From: DASCNA01 sp036011305
Lineage (GTDB): Bacteria > Verrucomicrobiota > Lentisphaeria > Victivallales > GWF2-38-69
Direction of reading: 5' to 3'
DNA: 41,787 nt
Assembly: GCA_036011305.1 (NCBI GenBank)
Contig: DASCNA010000156.1
Location: 1 to 41,787, forward strand
The translations under genes and the position numbers were made by a program. The notes under the pieces were generated by a model. That model had not been told where the DNA came from. It saw only the letters and a list, made by a program, of their open reading frames with translations, and made no database searches. Positions 8,835 to 16,229 of the stretch are shown one piece after another; within the stretch, counting starts at the first letter, position 1; each line of letters opens with the position of its first letter.

Positions 8835-8948
8835 ATTTCATATATTTTTTAATTGTTTTTTTTAGTTTAAATAATATTTTATATATATTCAGTAGTAAAA
8901 ATTATAACTTTTCATTTTTAGTTATTAATCAAAGGAGACAACTACCAG

Positions 8949-10307
8949 ATGGCTACCAACACCACCCAACCAGTCGCTTGCAAAGAATTTGAGAACTACT
9001 TAAACAAACTTTTTAATATATCTGACGATGATATTAAGATGATAATTAAAGATTTTCATTGTGAAATGCAGAAAGGTTTATCTGGTTATGAAAGCTCACT
9101 AAAAATGATCCCAGCTTTTGTTGACAGACCAAAAGGTAATGAAAAAGGTAAATTTATTGCACTGGATTTAGGCGGTACAAACTTTAGAGTGCTGGAAGTT
9201 GAACTTGACGGTAAATGTAATTCTTCTGTATTAGCTGTTAGTAAATTTGTAATACAGAAGAAAGATATGCAGGGAACAGGAGATCAGTTATTTGATTTTA
9301 TAGCTGAATCCATCAAAAGTTTTATGCTTGAAAACAGTATCAGCTGTGACAAGCAAATAGAACTTGCATTTACTTTTTCATTTCCCGTTGAGCAGACAAA
9401 TATCGCGGCTGGTACATTAATTGTCTGGACTAAAGGTTTTACAGCAAAAGGTGTTGTGGGGGAAGATATAGTTATTGTTCTTAATGAGGCATTAAAACGA
9501 AAAGGAATTTCCAACGTAAAAGTTGCTGCATTAGCTAATGATACTGTGGGTACGCTTGTTGCTAAAAGTTATAATGTTCCATCATGTGATATCGGTGTAA
9601 TACTAGGTACAGGTACTAACGCATGTTATCCTGAAAAAATGTCCAATATTACAAAATGGCGTGGTGTTAGTAAAAAAGATAACATGATTATAAATATGGA
9701 ATGGGGTAATTTTGATAAACTGCCTATAACTACTTATGATAAGGAAATTGATAAAGCATCGCCTAATACAGGTAGGCAGCGTCTTGAAAAACTTGTTTCA
9801 GGTATGTATTTAGGTGAAATACTGAGACAGATCATTAGCGACTTAATACAGAGAGATCTTATATTTAAAGATTACGGGACAAATATTTTTCACAAGCCAT
9901 ATGGCCTTTTAACAGAACATATGTCTCTGATCGAAGGAGATAATTCAGATAATTTGGGTGAAATAGAAAATTTCCTTATAGAACATGGAATTGCTAATAT
10001 TAATCTGCATTCTAAAATCCTTTTAAAGAAATTGTGCCATCTTGTATCCGTACGTTCAGCCAGAATATCTGCAGCAGCCATTTCTGCTATTATTACATGG
10101 ATGGATCCTGAACTCAAGAAAAATCATACTGTTGGTATTGATGGTTCTCTATTTGAAAAATATCCTGGTTTTAAAGGTATTATGGAAGAAGTCTTTGAGG
10201 AATTGTTTAAGCAGAAAGCTAAGAAAATATCACTTGAGTTAGCTAAAGACGGTTCAGGTAAGGGTGCGGCAATAATCGCAGCAGTAGCAGCATCTTCTGA
10301 AAAATAA
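8949..10307 (+). CDS. Hexokinase (eukaryote-type hexokinase family)
   Basis: 452-residue cytosolic kinase that transfers phosphate from ATP to the C6 hydroxyl of glucose or another hexose. It belongs to the hexokinase_1/hexokinase_2 family rather than the ROK or Glk families usual in bacteria. Motifs in order: LDLGGTNFRVLEVEL (phosphate 1, about 72-86), FSFPVEQ, WTKGFTAKGVVGEDIV (sugar loop), ALANDTVGTL with the catalytic Asp D198, GVILGTGTNACY (phosphate 2), INMEWGNF, NTGRQRLEKLVSGMYLGEI, VGIDGSLF, and DGSGKGAAI (adenosine site). Ribosome site AAAGGAG. The first 15 or so codons are C-rich (many ACC/AAC) compared with the AT-rich remainder, which is mildly odd. It is a single-gene unit between sugar-porter genes. 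Family members are known in some Bacteroidetes, spirochaetes and PVC bacteria. Confidence 0.95.
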   Translation: MATNTTQPVACKEFENYLNKLFNISDDDIKMIIKDFHCEMQKGLSGYESSLKMIPAFVDRPKGNEKGKFIALDLGGTNFRVLEVELDGKCNSSVLAVSKFVIQKKDMQGTGDQLFDFIAESIKSFMLENSISCDKQIELAFTFSFPVEQTNIAAGTLIVWTKGFTAKGVVGEDIVIVLNEALKRKGISNVKVAALANDTVGTLVAKSYNVPSCDIGVILGTGTNACYPEKMSNITKWRGVSKKDNMIINMEWGNFDKLPITTYDKEIDKASPNTGRQRLEKLVSGMYLGEILRQIISDLIQRDLIFKDYGTNIFHKPYGLLTEHMSLIEGDNSDNLGEIENFLIEHGIANINLHSKILLKKLCHLVSVRSARISAAAISAIITWMDPELKKNHTVGIDGSLFEKYPGFKGIMEEVFEELFKQKAKKISLELAKDGSGKGAAIIAAVAASSEK

Positions 10308-10768
10308 TTAACAACTGAAGTTGTAAATTATAATTTATTCGTTAGAATAATTTAAGGGATATTTTTTGAGGAATTTGTTACTTTATCATAATGTGTTCTA
10401 AATGTCAGACATATATTATAATTTTTTAAATTACAGAGAGTGTAAATATTTTCTGATTTTTTTTTACCTCTTAATTTGTAAAATACATTCATTAGAATAA
10501 GTTATATGGTCGTTTTTGGGAATATATCTTTTTGTGTTCTTTTTTTCGAGGGACTTTGGGGTAAATTTCTTTATATAATTAAACGTAATATTGCATATTG
10601 AATAGCTATTTAATAATTAATATGAAATAATACGCTATTAAATATATGTTTTTATTGTTGCAACAGTACCATTTAGTCTAATATGTTTAATATTTAGTTT
10701 TAACAAAAAATTTAATGTTCATATCTAAATTAATTTAGATAATATTAACAAATATGGAGGAAATAAAG
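10308..10768. other. Long AT-rich intergenic region between hexokinase and sugar porter 3
   Basis: 461 bp with no supportable gene on either strand. A short ACAACT-GA-AGTTGT repeat just after the hexokinase stop lacks a T-run, so no clear terminator is visible. The right end carries the perfect palindrome 10723-10740 and the GGAGG ribosome site (10756-10760) of the next gene. A promoter is expected here, but no -35/-10 pair stands out. Confidence 0.6.
10723..10740. promoter_or_regulatory. Perfect 18-bp palindrome, operator-like
   Basis: ATCTAAATTAATTTAGAT is its own reverse complement over all 18 positions and ends 28 bp before the start codon of sugar porter 3. It shares the core CTAAATTAA with the inverted repeat at 7311-7358, as a fused rather than spaced form. 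A binding site for a repressor or activator of sugar uptake genes is inferred; no regulator gene for it is recognised in the window. Confidence 0.5.
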
Positions 10769-12193
10769 ATGGTAGTTGAATCAAACACAGGACAAAATAC
10801 CAAAGTTAAAGGTATTGTAATTTGGTTCTGTATTATTGGTGCTCTTGGTGGTTTGCTATTTGGTTTAGACCAGGGTTTTATTAATGGATCATTGGAATTT
10901 ATTGAAAGATATTGGCATCTTTCTTTATCTCAAGGTGAATCTTATGCAGGTATAATGCTTATTGGTAGTGTTATCGGTGCACTTGGCAGTGGATGGATTA
11001 CAAGAACTGTTGGAAGAAAGTTTACTCTTGTTATCGCTGCTATATTTTTTACGGTATTCGCCTTTTGGGGTGCTGTAACACATAGTTTTGAAGTTCTGTA
11101 CTGGACAAGATTATGTATAGGTTTAGCTGTTGGTTCTGCATCTTTTGTAGTTCCATTGTATCTTGCTGAGATAGCACCTACAAGAATTCGTGGTGCTATG
11201 ATCTCTATGTACCAGTTTTTTATTACAATCGGTATTCTGGGTATTTATTGCACTAATGCATTTACAGGTCATGTTTTTGGTCCAACATGGGGAGACGCAT
11301 CTTGGAGACTGATGATTGGTTTTATTGCAATACCTGCAATAATCATGTTCATTCTTGTTCTAACTATACCTAAAACTCCTAGATTCTTAATGTTGAAAAA
11401 GAAGGAAGATAAAGCTAGGAAAGTATTAGAAAAAACTCTTAATTCTGAAGAAGAAATTAATTTTGAGCTTAAAGAAATCAAAGAAAGTCTTGCTCAGGAT
11501 GCCAAAATCAAAACTTCCGGAGGATGGAAAATGCTTGGCAAGAGCTTTTTCAAAAGAGTTCTGCTATTAGGTATTATAGTAATGGCATTACAGCAGTTAA
11601 CAGGTATTAATACTGTTATTTACTACTCTGGAAATATTTTTAAAGCCGCAGGGATGGCTAATCCGGCTGTTGGCACGATTCTTGTTGGCATAATTAATGT
11701 ATTAGCTACAATTATTGCTCTTGTTCTTATTGATAAATTTGGAAGGAAGAAACTTCTCTTCAGTGGATATGGAGTAATGTTTGTTACTCTAGCTATTATT
11801 GGGTCATTGTTCCTTGCAATGCCTTTAGGTACATTCGGACAGATCGTAATGGTTGTTGCAGTACTGGTTTTTATTGTCGGATTTGCTTACTCATGGGGAC
11901 CAATAGCTTGGGTTTTATGTGCAGAGCTTTTTCCTCTTGAAGGACGTGACTTCGGTATGACAATTACCACAGCTGCTAACTGGATTGTTAACTGGATAGT
12001 TGTTAGATTTTCTCTTTCAATTATGCATGACTGGAGTCCTACTGCATTATTCTATATATTTGCAATTTTTTGTATAGTTGGATTTATTATTACTAAATAT
12101 TTTATTCCAGAAACAAAAGGTGTTTCTCTTGAAGAACTTGAAATGAACCTCAAGAACGGCAAAAAATTAAAAGATCTTGGTAATGTTGAATAA
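10769..12193 (+). CDS. MFS sugar porter 3 (XylE-like)
   Basis: Sugar:H+ symporter of about 474 residues. Signatures: GGLLFGLDQGFINGSLEF in TM1, TRTVGRKFT, PLYLAEIAPTRIRGA, PKTPRFLMLKKKEDKARKVL (PESPRxL equivalent), QQLTGINTVIYYSGNIFKAAG in TM7 (given here only as family positions; the QQ is intact), LIDKFGRKK, and PETKGVSLEELE at the end. It is nearer to canonical XylE/GalP than the two upstream porters, so it is a different subtype rather than a recent tandem copy. The frame opens at an ATG at 10754, but that ATG precedes and overlaps the GGAGG site (10756-10760); the ATG at 10769 has correct spacing, so I start there. Single-gene unit with an upstream palindrome and its own terminator. Confidence 0.94.
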   Translation: MVVESNTGQNTKVKGIVIWFCIIGALGGLLFGLDQGFINGSLEFIERYWHLSLSQGESYAGIMLIGSVIGALGSGWITRTVGRKFTLVIAAIFFTVFAFWGAVTHSFEVLYWTRLCIGLAVGSASFVVPLYLAEIAPTRIRGAMISMYQFFITIGILGIYCTNAFTGHVFGPTWGDASWRLMIGFIAIPAIIMFILVLTIPKTPRFLMLKKKEDKARKVLEKTLNSEEEINFELKEIKESLAQDAKIKTSGGWKMLGKSFFKRVLLLGIIVMALQQLTGINTVIYYSGNIFKAAGMANPAVGTILVGIINVLATIIALVLIDKFGRKKLLFSGYGVMFVTLAIIGSLFLAMPLGTFGQIVMVVAVLVFIVGFAYSWGPIAWVLCAELFPLEGRDFGMTITTAANWIVNWIVVRFSLSIMHDWSPTALFYIFAIFCIVGFIITKYFIPETKGVSLEELEMNLKNGKKLKDLGNVE

Positions 12194-12222
12194 AGCATAA
12201 CTTAATACATTGTATTTTGATA

Positions 12223-12254
12223 AAAACTCCATTATTTTTAATGGAGTTTTTTTT
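12223..12254 (+). terminator. Rho-independent terminator after sugar porter 3
   Basis: AAAACTCCATTA (12223-12234) pairs with TAATGGAGTTTT (12239-12250), loop TTTT, followed by further Ts. The same hairpin is repeated at 13663-13691. Confidence 0.93.
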
Positions 12255-12258
12255 ATAG

Positions 12259-12275
12259 ATTGAAATTATTTCAAT
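12259..12275. promoter_or_regulatory. 17-bp palindrome before the FucP/GluP-type gene
   Basis: ATTGAAAT, one central T, then ATTTCAAT: perfect 8-bp arms. It lies between the terminator and the ATG at 12309. It differs from the CTAAATTAA boxes and may be an operator for the FHS transporter gene (inference). Confidence 0.4.
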
Positions 12276-12308
12276 TACTTTACGGGACAAAATGATAAAG
12301 GTGATAAT

Positions 12309-13622
12309 ATGGCTAATTTTGTGGCTGGAAATACAAAAACAATATCGGGGGATAAATCTCAGAACTTCAGATTTGCACTGTCAGCGTTAATTACATTGTT
12401 TTTTATGTGGGGTTTTATTACATGTCTTAATGACATTATTATACCCCATCTGAAAAGCTTGTTTACTCTTAATTATGCAGAGGTAATGCTAATACAATTT
12501 GCATTCTTCGGTGCATTCGCAGTTGTATCTATTCCAGCTGGATTTTTGATAAAAAAAGTTGGGTTTAAATATGGAATTGTGATAGGACTTGCTACAATGG
12601 CTTTGGCATGTTTCTTATTCTGTCCTGCCGCTGTTTATCGGGAATATCCAATATTTATAACAGCTTTCTTTATTTTAGCTGCAGGAATTACTATTCTGCA
12701 GGTTGCTGCAAACCCTTATGTAGCTTTACTTGGGAAAAAAAGAACCGCTTCCAGTCGTTTAACTTTAGCACAGGCATTTAACTCATTAGGTACAACTATT
12801 GCACCTTATCTCGGTGCAATTCTGATCCTTTCTATTGCTGTCAAAACATCTGCTCAATTAGCAGGGTTATCATCGGAACAATTGGCCGCTTATCATTTGT
12901 CTGTAGCTAATTCTGTCCAAATCCCGTATATGATTTTAGGTGTTGTGTTGATAATTTTAGCAGTTTTTTTCATGATAGTTAAACTCCCGAAAATGCATGG
13001 TGACAGGATCACTGATGATAGTGCAGACGATATAATTCCAGTAAATCCATCTTTTAACGATAAGGGGACAGCCTGGGCATATAAACATCTTCTACTCGGA
13101 GCTATTGGTATCTTTTTATATGTTGGAGCAGAAGTTTCAATTGGAAGTTTTCTAGTCAACTACATTAATCAGCCGTTTATCGGCGGTTATTCTATTGCAA
13201 TAGCAGGGGAGTTTGTTGCAGTATACTGGGGCGGTGCTATGATTGGCCGTTTTATTGGGTCTTGGGCTCAGAAAAAAATATTACCTAGTAAAGTATTGGC
13301 TTTTAATGCAGTTCTGGCTGCTGTACTTGTATTAACATCAATGTTTACATTTGGGCATTTAGCGATGTATGCCATACTTGCGTTAGGAATATTTAATTCG
13401 GTAATGTTTCCAACAATTTTCTGTCTGGCAATCGAAGATTTAGGTAGATATACAGATAAGGCATCAAGTATTCTTTGTACTGCATGTGTAGGAGGAGCTA
13501 TCATTCCATTGACTCAGGGAGTGCTTGCCGATAATATTGGTATTCAGCATGCATTCATTTTACCTGTACTCTGCTATGTTTATATATTATTTTATGCAGT
13601 TAAAGGTCACAAACACGCATAG
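12309..13622 (+). CDS. FHS-family MFS transporter (FucP/GluP type: fucose or glucose/galactose symporter)
   Basis: 437 residues with the features of the fucose:H+ symporter family: FFMWGFITCLNDIIIPHLK in TM1 (the acidic residue of this motif carries protons in FucP), IPAGFLIKKVGFK in loop 2-3, LQVAANPYVALLG in TM4, and RLTLAQAFNSLGTTIAPYLG in TM5. The 12 helices fill the normal length. Ribosome site AAGGTGAT overlaps the run-up to ATG 12309. Substrate within the family (fucose, glucose, galactose, others) cannot be fixed; no fucose catabolic gene is nearby, whereas a hexokinase is, which favours a hexose such as glucose or galactose (inference). It sits between two copies of the same terminator sequence. 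Confidence 0.92.
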   Translation: MANFVAGNTKTISGDKSQNFRFALSALITLFFMWGFITCLNDIIIPHLKSLFTLNYAEVMLIQFAFFGAFAVVSIPAGFLIKKVGFKYGIVIGLATMALACFLFCPAAVYREYPIFITAFFILAAGITILQVAANPYVALLGKKRTASSRLTLAQAFNSLGTTIAPYLGAILILSIAVKTSAQLAGLSSEQLAAYHLSVANSVQIPYMILGVVLIILAVFFMIVKLPKMHGDRITDDSADDIIPVNPSFNDKGTAWAYKHLLLGAIGIFLYVGAEVSIGSFLVNYINQPFIGGYSIAIAGEFVAVYWGGAMIGRFIGSWAQKKILPSKVLAFNAVLAAVLVLTSMFTFGHLAMYAILALGIFNSVMFPTIFCLAIEDLGRYTDKASSILCTACVGGAIIPLTQGVLADNIGIQHAFILPVLCYVYILFYAVKGHKHA

Positions 13623-13662
13623 GAATCAGAAGATTTTAATAATAATACTTTGTATTTAATCA

Positions 13663-13691
13663 AAAACTCCATTATTTTTAATGGAGTTTTT
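13663..13691 (+). terminator. Rho-independent terminator, repeat of 12223-12254
   Basis: AAAACTCCATTA / TAATGGAGTTTT with loop TTTT, the same as the terminator before the FHS gene, and the 15 or so bases before it are also similar (TTGTATTT). Its right arm contains GGAG (13683-13686) only 5 bases before an ATG at 13692 in the tadA frame, so the hairpin could also mask a ribosome site. Confidence 0.85.
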
Positions 13692-13721
13692 ATGTTAATA
13701 AAAAAGATCAGTATAATTGTT

Positions 13722-14216
13722 ATGGAATTGGATTTAATTAATTGTAAGCCTGACGAGTATTATATGTCATTGGCGATAAAACAATCGATACTTGCAGCAC
13801 ATGAAGGGGAAGTGCCTGTTGGAGCTGTAGCTGTGCTTAATAATGAAGTAATTGCCAAGAGCTACAATCAAATTGAAATGCTTAAAGATGCCACTGCGCA
13901 TGCTGAAATACTGGCCTTAACTCAGGCTTCGAATTTTATCGGAGACTGGAGATTGAACGAAGTCATTTTGTATGTTACAAAAGAACCATGTGCTATGTGT
14001 GCAGGTGCAATGGTTAACTGTAAGCTTAGCAAATTGGTTTTCGGCATCAGAGATTCAAAATATGGTGCAGCAGGAAGTACTAGCTTGGATGTTACAAACT
14101 TTTCAGGTTCATTACATCGTGTTGAAGTGGTCAGCGGTGTTATGGAGTATGAATGTTTAAATATTTTTCAGAGTTTTTTTAAAGAAATAAGGAACAAGAA
14201 GAAAAATAATTATTAA
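13722..14216 (+). CDS. tadA: tRNA-specific adenosine deaminase
   Basis: Zinc enzyme that converts adenosine 34 to inosine in tRNA-Arg(ACG). The deaminase core reads GEVPVGAVAVLNNEVI, ATAHAEILAL (His zinc ligand plus catalytic Glu), WRLNEVILYVTKEPCAMCAGAM (the two Cys zinc ligands in PCxxC; quoted only to mark the site), and a C-terminal EVVSGVMEYECLNIFQSFF as in TadA. Start is uncertain: the frame is open from 13650, ATG 13692 has a GGAG in the preceding terminator, ATG 13722 gives a normal-length N-terminus, and ATG 13764 would be slightly short. I chose 13722. The stop TAA overlaps the ATG of the next gene, so translational coupling is likely. Confidence 0.9.
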   Translation: MELDLINCKPDEYYMSLAIKQSILAAHEGEVPVGAVAVLNNEVIAKSYNQIEMLKDATAHAEILALTQASNFIGDWRLNEVILYVTKEPCAMCAGAMVNCKLSKLVFGIRDSKYGAAGSTSLDVTNFSGSLHRVEVVSGVMEYECLNIFQSFFKEIRNKKKNNY

Positions 14217-14614
14217 TGATAAATGGGATGAAAAATATGAAAGCCGGAGATGAAGTAAACTGTCCGCATTGCAATCAGGACGTTTTTTTAGTTAAGAAGA
14301 CTATTATGGATGGATGGACGAAAGTAGGAGAAATTCTCGTCTGTTCAATGTGTAATAAGAAAATTTCGGATCTTGTGTTGAAAGATGAAAAAAACAGAAA
14401 AGAACAGAAAAATTCATCAATTGATAAACTTGCCTCATTTCTTAAAACTGAGCAGGAAGAAAAATCTGAATTGAAAAAAGAAAATAAATATTTCTGTAGG
14501 GACTGCACTCATTTTGTTTCACACCCATTTCTTGACAGATGTTCTTATTTTGATAAGAATATTAACCCTATGGATGACTGTAGTAATTTTCAGAAAAAAG
14601 AAGAAAATAATTAA
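14216..14614 (+). CDS. Small two-site zinc-binding protein of unknown function
   Basis: 132 residues. Two separated Cys clusters flank a charged, helical middle. The N-terminal CPHC and CSMC pairs (about 17-20 and 43-46) form a classic zinc ribbon. The C-terminal CRDCTHF, then RCSYFDKNINPMDDCSNF, forms a second four-Cys cluster. The middle (about 58-90) is Lys/Glu-rich and probably coiled. I do not recognise a named family. The ATG at 14216 shares a base with the tadA stop; a slightly later ATG at 14237 is an alternative, with GGGA upstream. Coupling to tadA hints at an RNA- or translation-related role, which is only inference. It converges on the surface-repeat gene with 3 bp between stops. 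Confidence 0.78.
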   Translation: MINGMKNMKAGDEVNCPHCNQDVFLVKKTIMDGWTKVGEILVCSMCNKKISDLVLKDEKNRKEQKNSSIDKLASFLKTEQEEKSELKKENKYFCRDCTHFVSHPFLDRCSYFDKNINPMDDCSNFQKKEENN

Positions 14615-14617
14615 TTT

Positions 14618-15307
14618 TCAGAACCATGAAAAATTAAAAAATGGACAAAGAGGAACAATACTGTCTTCAATTACATTAATTAAGCCAATCTGAAGTCCAT
14701 TAGCTTTGTATGATGAGTTGATGATACCTAGCTGAATACCGCTGAAGTATTTTACTCCATTATAAAAACCTAATTGAAAACCTGTTAGTTTTTCTGTATA
14801 CCCGCCGACACTTACCTGCATACCTGTAGCTTCATATGCATCGATGATTACTGGTGCAACTTGTAACCCTTCGAACGAAGCAGAAGTAAAAAACATGGCT
14901 ATATCTATTCCATATATATCATTTCTCATTCTTGTACTGAACTGATTTTTTGTTATATTGCAGGAACCGGGCAGGCCTAAATTAACTCCGTATACCTTTG
15001 CAGCAGGGTAGGCTGTAGCTCCTGGCCATATAGTAATTCGGCAAATAGTATATTCGTACTTGGTTTTTTTATTTAATTTTTTCTGATCCTTGTCTACCTG
15101 AGCCCAGAAATCAGCCTGTTCTTGTGGTGATGTGCCAGTTAAATTCTTTTTTTTCAGTACTTTTTTTGCTGCAACAATTTTAGTCTTATCTTTGTTATCT
15201 GTGGTTGTAGTTTTATTCGTATTTTCTAGCTTTTCAGCAAATGATGAAATAATTATTAGAAAAAAAGTAAGAGAAAGTAAAATGTTTTTCTTCATAGATA
15301 AATTCAT
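14618..15307 (-). CDS. Exported surface-repeat protein, LA_2272-like
   Basis: 229 residues from the ATG at 15307. A signal peptide (MKKNILLSLTFFLIIISSFA region) is followed by a Lys/Thr-rich linker, then by repeats of about 18 residues built on G-[LFIM]-Q-[LIV]: GLQVAPV, GMQVSVGG, GFQLGFYN, GIQLGIIN, GLQIGLIN. This pattern is that of LA_2272-type surface repeats, thought to form beta-sheet surface or outer-membrane structures. The last residues, FNFSWF, end in Phe as many outer-membrane barrels do. The frame extends to a TTG at 15313; the ATGs at 15307 and 15295 are better starts. Function unknown. Stop is TGA. It is divergent from the formate dehydrogenase operon. Confidence 0.75.
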   Translation of the reverse strand: MNLSMKKNILLSLTFFLIIISSFAEKLENTNKTTTTDNKDKTKIVAAKKVLKKKNLTGTSPQEQADFWAQVDKDQKKLNKKTKYEYTICRITIWPGATAYPAAKVYGVNLGLPGSCNITKNQFSTRMRNDIYGIDIAMFFTSASFEGLQVAPVIIDAYEATGMQVSVGGYTEKLTGFQLGFYNGVKYFSGIQLGIINSSYKANGLQIGLINVIEDSIVPLCPFFNFSWF

Positions 15308-15671
15308 ACTCAAAAAACCTGTGGTGGATTAAATAAATTTTGATGATTTGGATATCTTTTATTTGCTACTTATTATTAAAATAATATTATCAGGTTTAAA
15401 GATAAAAATAAATACTAATAATCATAAAATTCACAATAGATTATCATTAATATCTCTTTGTTTTGTATTTATGTGAATATCCGTCATGATTTTTATTTTT
15501 ATTAAACAGCTGAGTAAAAGTTATATTGCCCAGTTTTTAATTTAAACAAGAGAACATTTTAGTTTGAATTTTGATATAATATATAATACTTTTATATTTT
15601 AAGTTTTAATCTCTAAACGTAACGCTGAAAAAATATATTTATTATATATTCTACTGAAAAAGGAGTTAATA
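15308..15671. other. Divergent AT-rich intergenic region upstream of the formate dehydrogenase operon
   Basis: 364 bp with no gene seen. It must carry the promoters for the surface-repeat gene (leftwards) and the formate dehydrogenase operon (rightwards). TATAAT-like hexamers occur near 15574-15590, but none has a convincing -35 at the right distance. AAGGAG (15660-15665) is the ribosome site of the first operon gene. Confidence 0.5.
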
Positions 15672-16193
15672 ATGCCTTGTTGTACATGTCCTGATACAGA
15701 AAGTATTCTGCATAAATACCCTGAAAAAGCAGAAGAGTTAAAGACTTTTATAGAGAGTCTTTCTCTGGGATCTAACATTAACAGAAATAGAGGGCACTTA
15801 ATAAACTGCCTTCATCGAGCTCAAAGTATTTTCGGTTACCTGCCCAAAGAAATACAGATATTAATAGCAGATAAACTGAGACTTCATGTCAGCGATGTCT
15901 ACGGTGTGATCTCGTTCTACTCTTTTTTTACTACAAATCCTCCGGGAAGAAATAAAATAAGTGTGTGTATGGGAACTGCCTGTTTTGTAAAAGGAGCTGA
16001 TAGAATACTCCAGGAATTTGAAGATAAGCTAGACCTGAAAGATGGAGAAACAAGTAAAGATCTTAAATTTTCATTAGGTGGGTTAAGATGTGTCGGAGCC
16101 TGCAGTCTTGCTCCGGTTGTTTTGGTTAATGAAAAAGTTTATGCCAAGGTCACTCCTAAAATGGTTTCTGAAATAATAAAGAAGTGTGAATAA
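15672..16193 (+). CDS. NuoE/HydC-like [2Fe-2S] subunit
   Basis: 173-residue thioredoxin-like ferredoxin of the 24-kDa complex I type. The N-terminal helical domain holds NCLHRAQSIFGYLPKEIQ and HVSDVYGVISFYSFF, typical of NuoE. The [2Fe-2S] ligands are CMGTAC (C-x4-C) and, about 40 residues later, CVGAC (C-x3-C). The extra Cys-rich start MPCCTCPD is not part of the core site and is unusual. In soluble NAD-linked hydrogenases and formate dehydrogenases this subunit pairs with the NuoF-like flavoprotein. It is the first gene of a three-gene operon, 36 bp before the NuoF-like start. Ribosome site AAGGAG. Confidence 0.92.
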   Translation: MPCCTCPDTESILHKYPEKAEELKTFIESLSLGSNINRNRGHLINCLHRAQSIFGYLPKEIQILIADKLRLHVSDVYGVISFYSFFTTNPPGRNKISVCMGTACFVKGADRILQEFEDKLDLKDGETSKDLKFSLGGLRCVGACSLAPVVLVNEKVYAKVTPKMVSEIIKKCE

Positions 16194-16229
16194 TTTAAAT
16201 TTATATATATAAATATTTGGGTGAGAATG

